DNA from: Tomocerus qinae | Lineage: Eukaryota > Arthropoda > Collembola > Entomobryomorpha > Tomoceridae | NCBI GenBank assembly: GCA_020055645.1 | Contig: CM034550.1 | Coordinates: 19,605,001 to 19,669,000 of the forward strand | Length of the DNA: 64,000 bases | Direction of reading: 5' to 3' | Shown here: positions 63,370-64,000 of the stretch, piece after piece | Layout of the letters: every line of letters begins with the position of its first letter | Position numbering within the stretch: position 1 is the first letter of the stretch | The notes under the pieces: model-generated | Told to the model about the DNA's origin: nothing | Databases searched by the model: none | What the model saw: only the letters and a program-made list of their open reading frames with translations | Position numbers and translations under genes: made by a program

Positions 63370-63470
63370 CCCAATATGTAATACCTCAATTAGTATTTAG
63401 GAAAAGAGTGACTTTAAATTCCCAATGTGTTTTAATATCTCAATTAGTATTTAGGAAAAGAGCATTCCTG
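63370..63470 (+). repeat. Tandem duplication, about 51-54 bp
   Basis: TTCCCAATRTG and CAATTAGTATTTAGGAAAAG each occur twice (63370/63421 and 63387/63441). Short local duplication with no coding content. Confidence 0.9.
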
Positions 63471-64000
63471 TATTAAATAACTTTAAATAATATATTCTTT
63501 TTATTCCATTCTATTTAATTCATATAAGTTATTTGTTAATTACTTTCAAAGATGAGGATAGATGCCTTTGTCGGGAGTCGGGAGTAGTCGACAAGAGAAA
63601 TCACTTAAAAAGTGAAATCGCACACCGAAATTAAGTACTTTAATAACAAAAGGGACGGTAGATCAAAAAATAAAGACATTCTCACTTTCTCACCCGTCTG
63701 TTTTGGATTGAATGTATTGTCACATGTCATGCACAGTCATCTCACATCTCCGGATTGCGAAAAAAACAAGCTGTAAGCAAAAGCAGATCAGAGTGATCTC
63801 ACTTTTCCTAGTTTGAGCATAACTGCTTACTTTTTCCATTACCAATCCCTATCTTCAGAGTAATTCAGCAGTCTGAAGTATAATTGGAATTCGGAATAGG
63901 CAGAGTTTTCCAATTTTCTACGTGTGTACATTCCTACTACGTTAAGTTAACTGCACTTCAATTCTTTCTGAGAAACTCATTAATTAGTCCGTCCAACTTG

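Larger units (their letters stand above)
55136..64000. other. No recognised gene
   Basis: AT-rich DNA. An exon-like minus-strand segment at 60244-60301 has an acceptor (GGAGTTGCAG) and a donor (GAAATG/GTATGT) and ends exactly on an ATG after an in-frame stop. It could be a 5' UTR exon carrying only the RSK start codon, but this is speculative. No RNA gene, transposase or recognisable protein domain was found. Confidence 0.4.

Overview
The window is AT-rich eukaryotic DNA dominated by one spliced gene on the minus strand. It encodes a two-kinase-domain ribosomal S6 kinase (p90 RSK, RPS6KA family). Fourteen coding exons can be placed between 44992 and 10598. All joins keep frame, and together they encode 748 residues plus a TAA stop; human RSK2 has 740, from memory. 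Long AT-rich introns with GT-AG borders, and residues such as HCFFATIDW and PAVSR-DDAFYFD that I recall from insect RSKs, suggest an invertebrate and probably an arthropod. The species cannot be named from sequence alone.

Layout, from high to low coordinates because the gene is on the minus strand. 64000-45000: no recognised coding exon; it holds a non-autonomous hAT-type element (54529-55127) with a perfect 8-bp target duplication, a 26-bp palindrome, and presumably the RSK promoter and a short first coding exon that I could not identify. 44992-18540: seven exons encode the N-terminal AGC kinase domain, spread over 26 kb with two introns of 9-10 kb. Those introns hold a TA-flanked MITE (33966-34485) and a cluster of inverted repeats (about 30400-31740). 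15595-15399: the inter-kinase linker exon with the turn-motif SP site and the hydrophobic motif. 14480-10598: six exons, all phase 0, encode the C-terminal CaMK-like kinase domain and the ERK-docking tail in under 4 kb; one intron carries a 40-bp minisatellite. 10597-about 10405: a short 3' UTR with an AATAAATAAA signal. 10400-1: no recognised gene, and a roughly 200-bp tandem repeat near 563-1130.

How the protein should work, from RSK family knowledge: ERK docks on the basic C-terminal tail and phosphorylates the C-terminal kinase activation loop and linker. The C-terminal kinase then phosphorylates the hydrophobic-motif Ser (FRGFSF), which recruits PDK1 to the N-terminal activation-loop Ser (AYSFCGT). 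All these phosphosites are present.

The main surprises are in the C-terminal kinase. Its catalytic loop reads HRDLQPAN, with Gln in place of the near-universal Lys, and the first glycine of its glycine loop is Ala. Two splice junctions also have in-frame alternatives, one changing a conserved Tyr to Lys and one inserting four residues beside the turn motif. Residue numbers count from the first codon of the 44786-44992 exon, because the true N-terminus is unknown.
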